Below, piece after piece: positions 63,515 through 64,000 of a stretch of 64,000 nt of DNA. Below the pieces are notes generated by a model. The model saw only the letters and a program-made list of their open reading frames with translations. It was not told where the DNA came from and did no database searches. Both the position numbers and the translations under genes were made by a program. The first letter of the stretch is position 1. Each line of letters begins with the position of its first letter. The stretch lies in NCBI RefSeq assembly GCF_000735695.2, contig NZ_JASZ02000006.1, positions 58,851 to 122,850 on the forward strand. The letters run 5' to 3'. This DNA is from Kaistella haifensis DSM 19056. Its GTDB lineage: Bacteria; Bacteroidota; Bacteroidia; Flavobacteriales; Weeksellaceae.

Positions 63515-64000
63515 ACTCGTAGTGCATTATTAAATTAATTCAATTTTAAGTCTATTCATTTTTCTATTGAAAACAAAAACATTTACAAACTGAATGAAAG
63601 TTAATGCTGTTATTTTGCTCAATACCCTTGTTTTAAAACCGTTAAAAGATTTTGCGTAATTGTTTCTGATTTTAAATTGGTCGCAAAGTTGAGAGAATAA
63701 AGTCTCAATTCTTTTTCTGGATTTTCTGAAAATATATTTTTGTTTTTGATAATTTTTTTGGTTGTTTCTCATGGGTGTATCCAGCTTTATATTCGCATAA
63801 TTGAACAAATCTGTTTGCACTTGGGTGGATAAATAACCCCTGTCTCCAATCAACGTACAATTGTTCATTTGATGCTTGATATCTTGCAAAAAATGAATAT
63901 CATGAATGCTTGCTGTAGAAATATCAAAACTTTGGAAAACTCCGGAAACAGAACAAACTGCATGTAATTTGTAACCATAATAATAACTCGATTGAGAAGC
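63515..64000 (-). mobile_element. IS982-family insertion sequence, second copy, runs past the window
   Basis: The left end ACTCGTAGTGCATTAT begins at 63515 in the same orientation as the copy at 45292. The 5' portion lies beyond the window. Bases 63531-63785 are about 80% identical to the first copy, but 63786-64000 match 45563-45777 exactly over 215 bases, a mosaic. Confidence 0.9.
63530..64000 (-). CDS. IS982-family transposase, C-terminal part
   Basis: The last ~156 codons of a DDE transposase, open to the window edge: CTLIGDRGYLSTQVQTD and RKRIETLFSQL are visible. The C-terminus (FNRKMNRLKIELI) differs from that of the first copy (FNRKMNKIKVSLI). Confidence 0.9.
   Translation of the reverse strand, partial: ASQSSYYYGYKLHAVCSVSGVFQSFDISTASIHDIHFLQDIKHQMNNCTLIGDRGYLSTQVQTDLFNYANIKLDTPMRNNQKNYQKQKYIFRKSRKRIETLFSQLCDQFKIRNNYAKSFNGFKTRVLSKITALTFIQFVNVFVFNRKMNRLKIELI

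Overview
The window looks like a chromosome segment of a flavobacterium, probably of the Chryseobacterium/Kaistella/Elizabethkingia group (Weeksellaceae). The DNA is AT-rich, promoters match the Bacteroidota -7 element TAnnTTTG, and the gene complement includes monomeric NADP isocitrate dehydrogenase, a mevalonate kinase next to a UbiA prenyltransferase, single-chain GcvP and a Bacteroidota-type conjugative element. The genus is inferred from gene content only.

Bases 1-24.9 kb are ordinary chromosome. In order they hold: the end of a NupG-type nucleoside permease, a thiolase, an UMF1-type transporter, mevalonate kinase plus UbiA prenyltransferase, an RsuA/RluB-type pseudouridine synthase, an AraC regulator with an RclC/DUF417 membrane protein, an ECF sigma factor with a membrane partner, icd, tpx, a run of small SRPBCC/VOC/DUF1801 proteins, a second ECF sigma factor with two small partners, a J-domain protein, gcvP, a MazEF-like toxin-antitoxin pair, dgt, an SPFH protein and a lipoprotein.

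From about 25.0 to 45.3 kb lies one end of an integrative conjugative element of the CTnDOT superfamily. It starts with a tyrosine integrase, then a DUF932 protein with small accessory genes and an AT-rich unknown gene. A REC-domain protein and two excisionase-like HTH proteins follow. Next comes a large ABC/AAA ATPase with a zinc-hook-like CxxC, resembling RloC/PrrC, and then a transfer operon on the minus strand reading traE, F, G, I, J, K, an extra orf, L, M, N, O, Q. The element is cut just upstream of traE by an IS982-family insertion sequence. No relaxase, coupling protein or traA-D is present.

From 46.3 to 63.5 kb, between that IS982 copy and a second copy in the same orientation, is an accessory island. 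It carries a three-gene PLP/FAD biosynthetic operon (SbnA-like synthase, FAD/NAD(P)-binding protein, type III PLP decarboxylase), a large HPII-type catalase and a 1244-residue UPF1-like helicase that appears to have lost its N-terminus. It also carries gene fragments and a stress-type set (PA2169/DUF2383 protein, SDR, SRAP peptidase, zinc alcohol dehydrogenase). The second IS982 interrupts an ArdC-like gene. The two IS copies are mosaic: about 80% identical over the first roughly 270 bases, then identical over the remaining 215 bases visible.

Six otherwise intact frames in unrelated genes each carry one in-frame stop codon (14825, 21591, 28609, 35959, 57214, 63423). All are substitutions rather than frameshifts, and all can be explained by single C-to-T (or G-to-A) changes. 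The best leads for new biology are the three-gene PLP/FAD operon, the RloC-like ATPase carried by the element, the truncated helicase locus, and the cause of the nonsense mutations.
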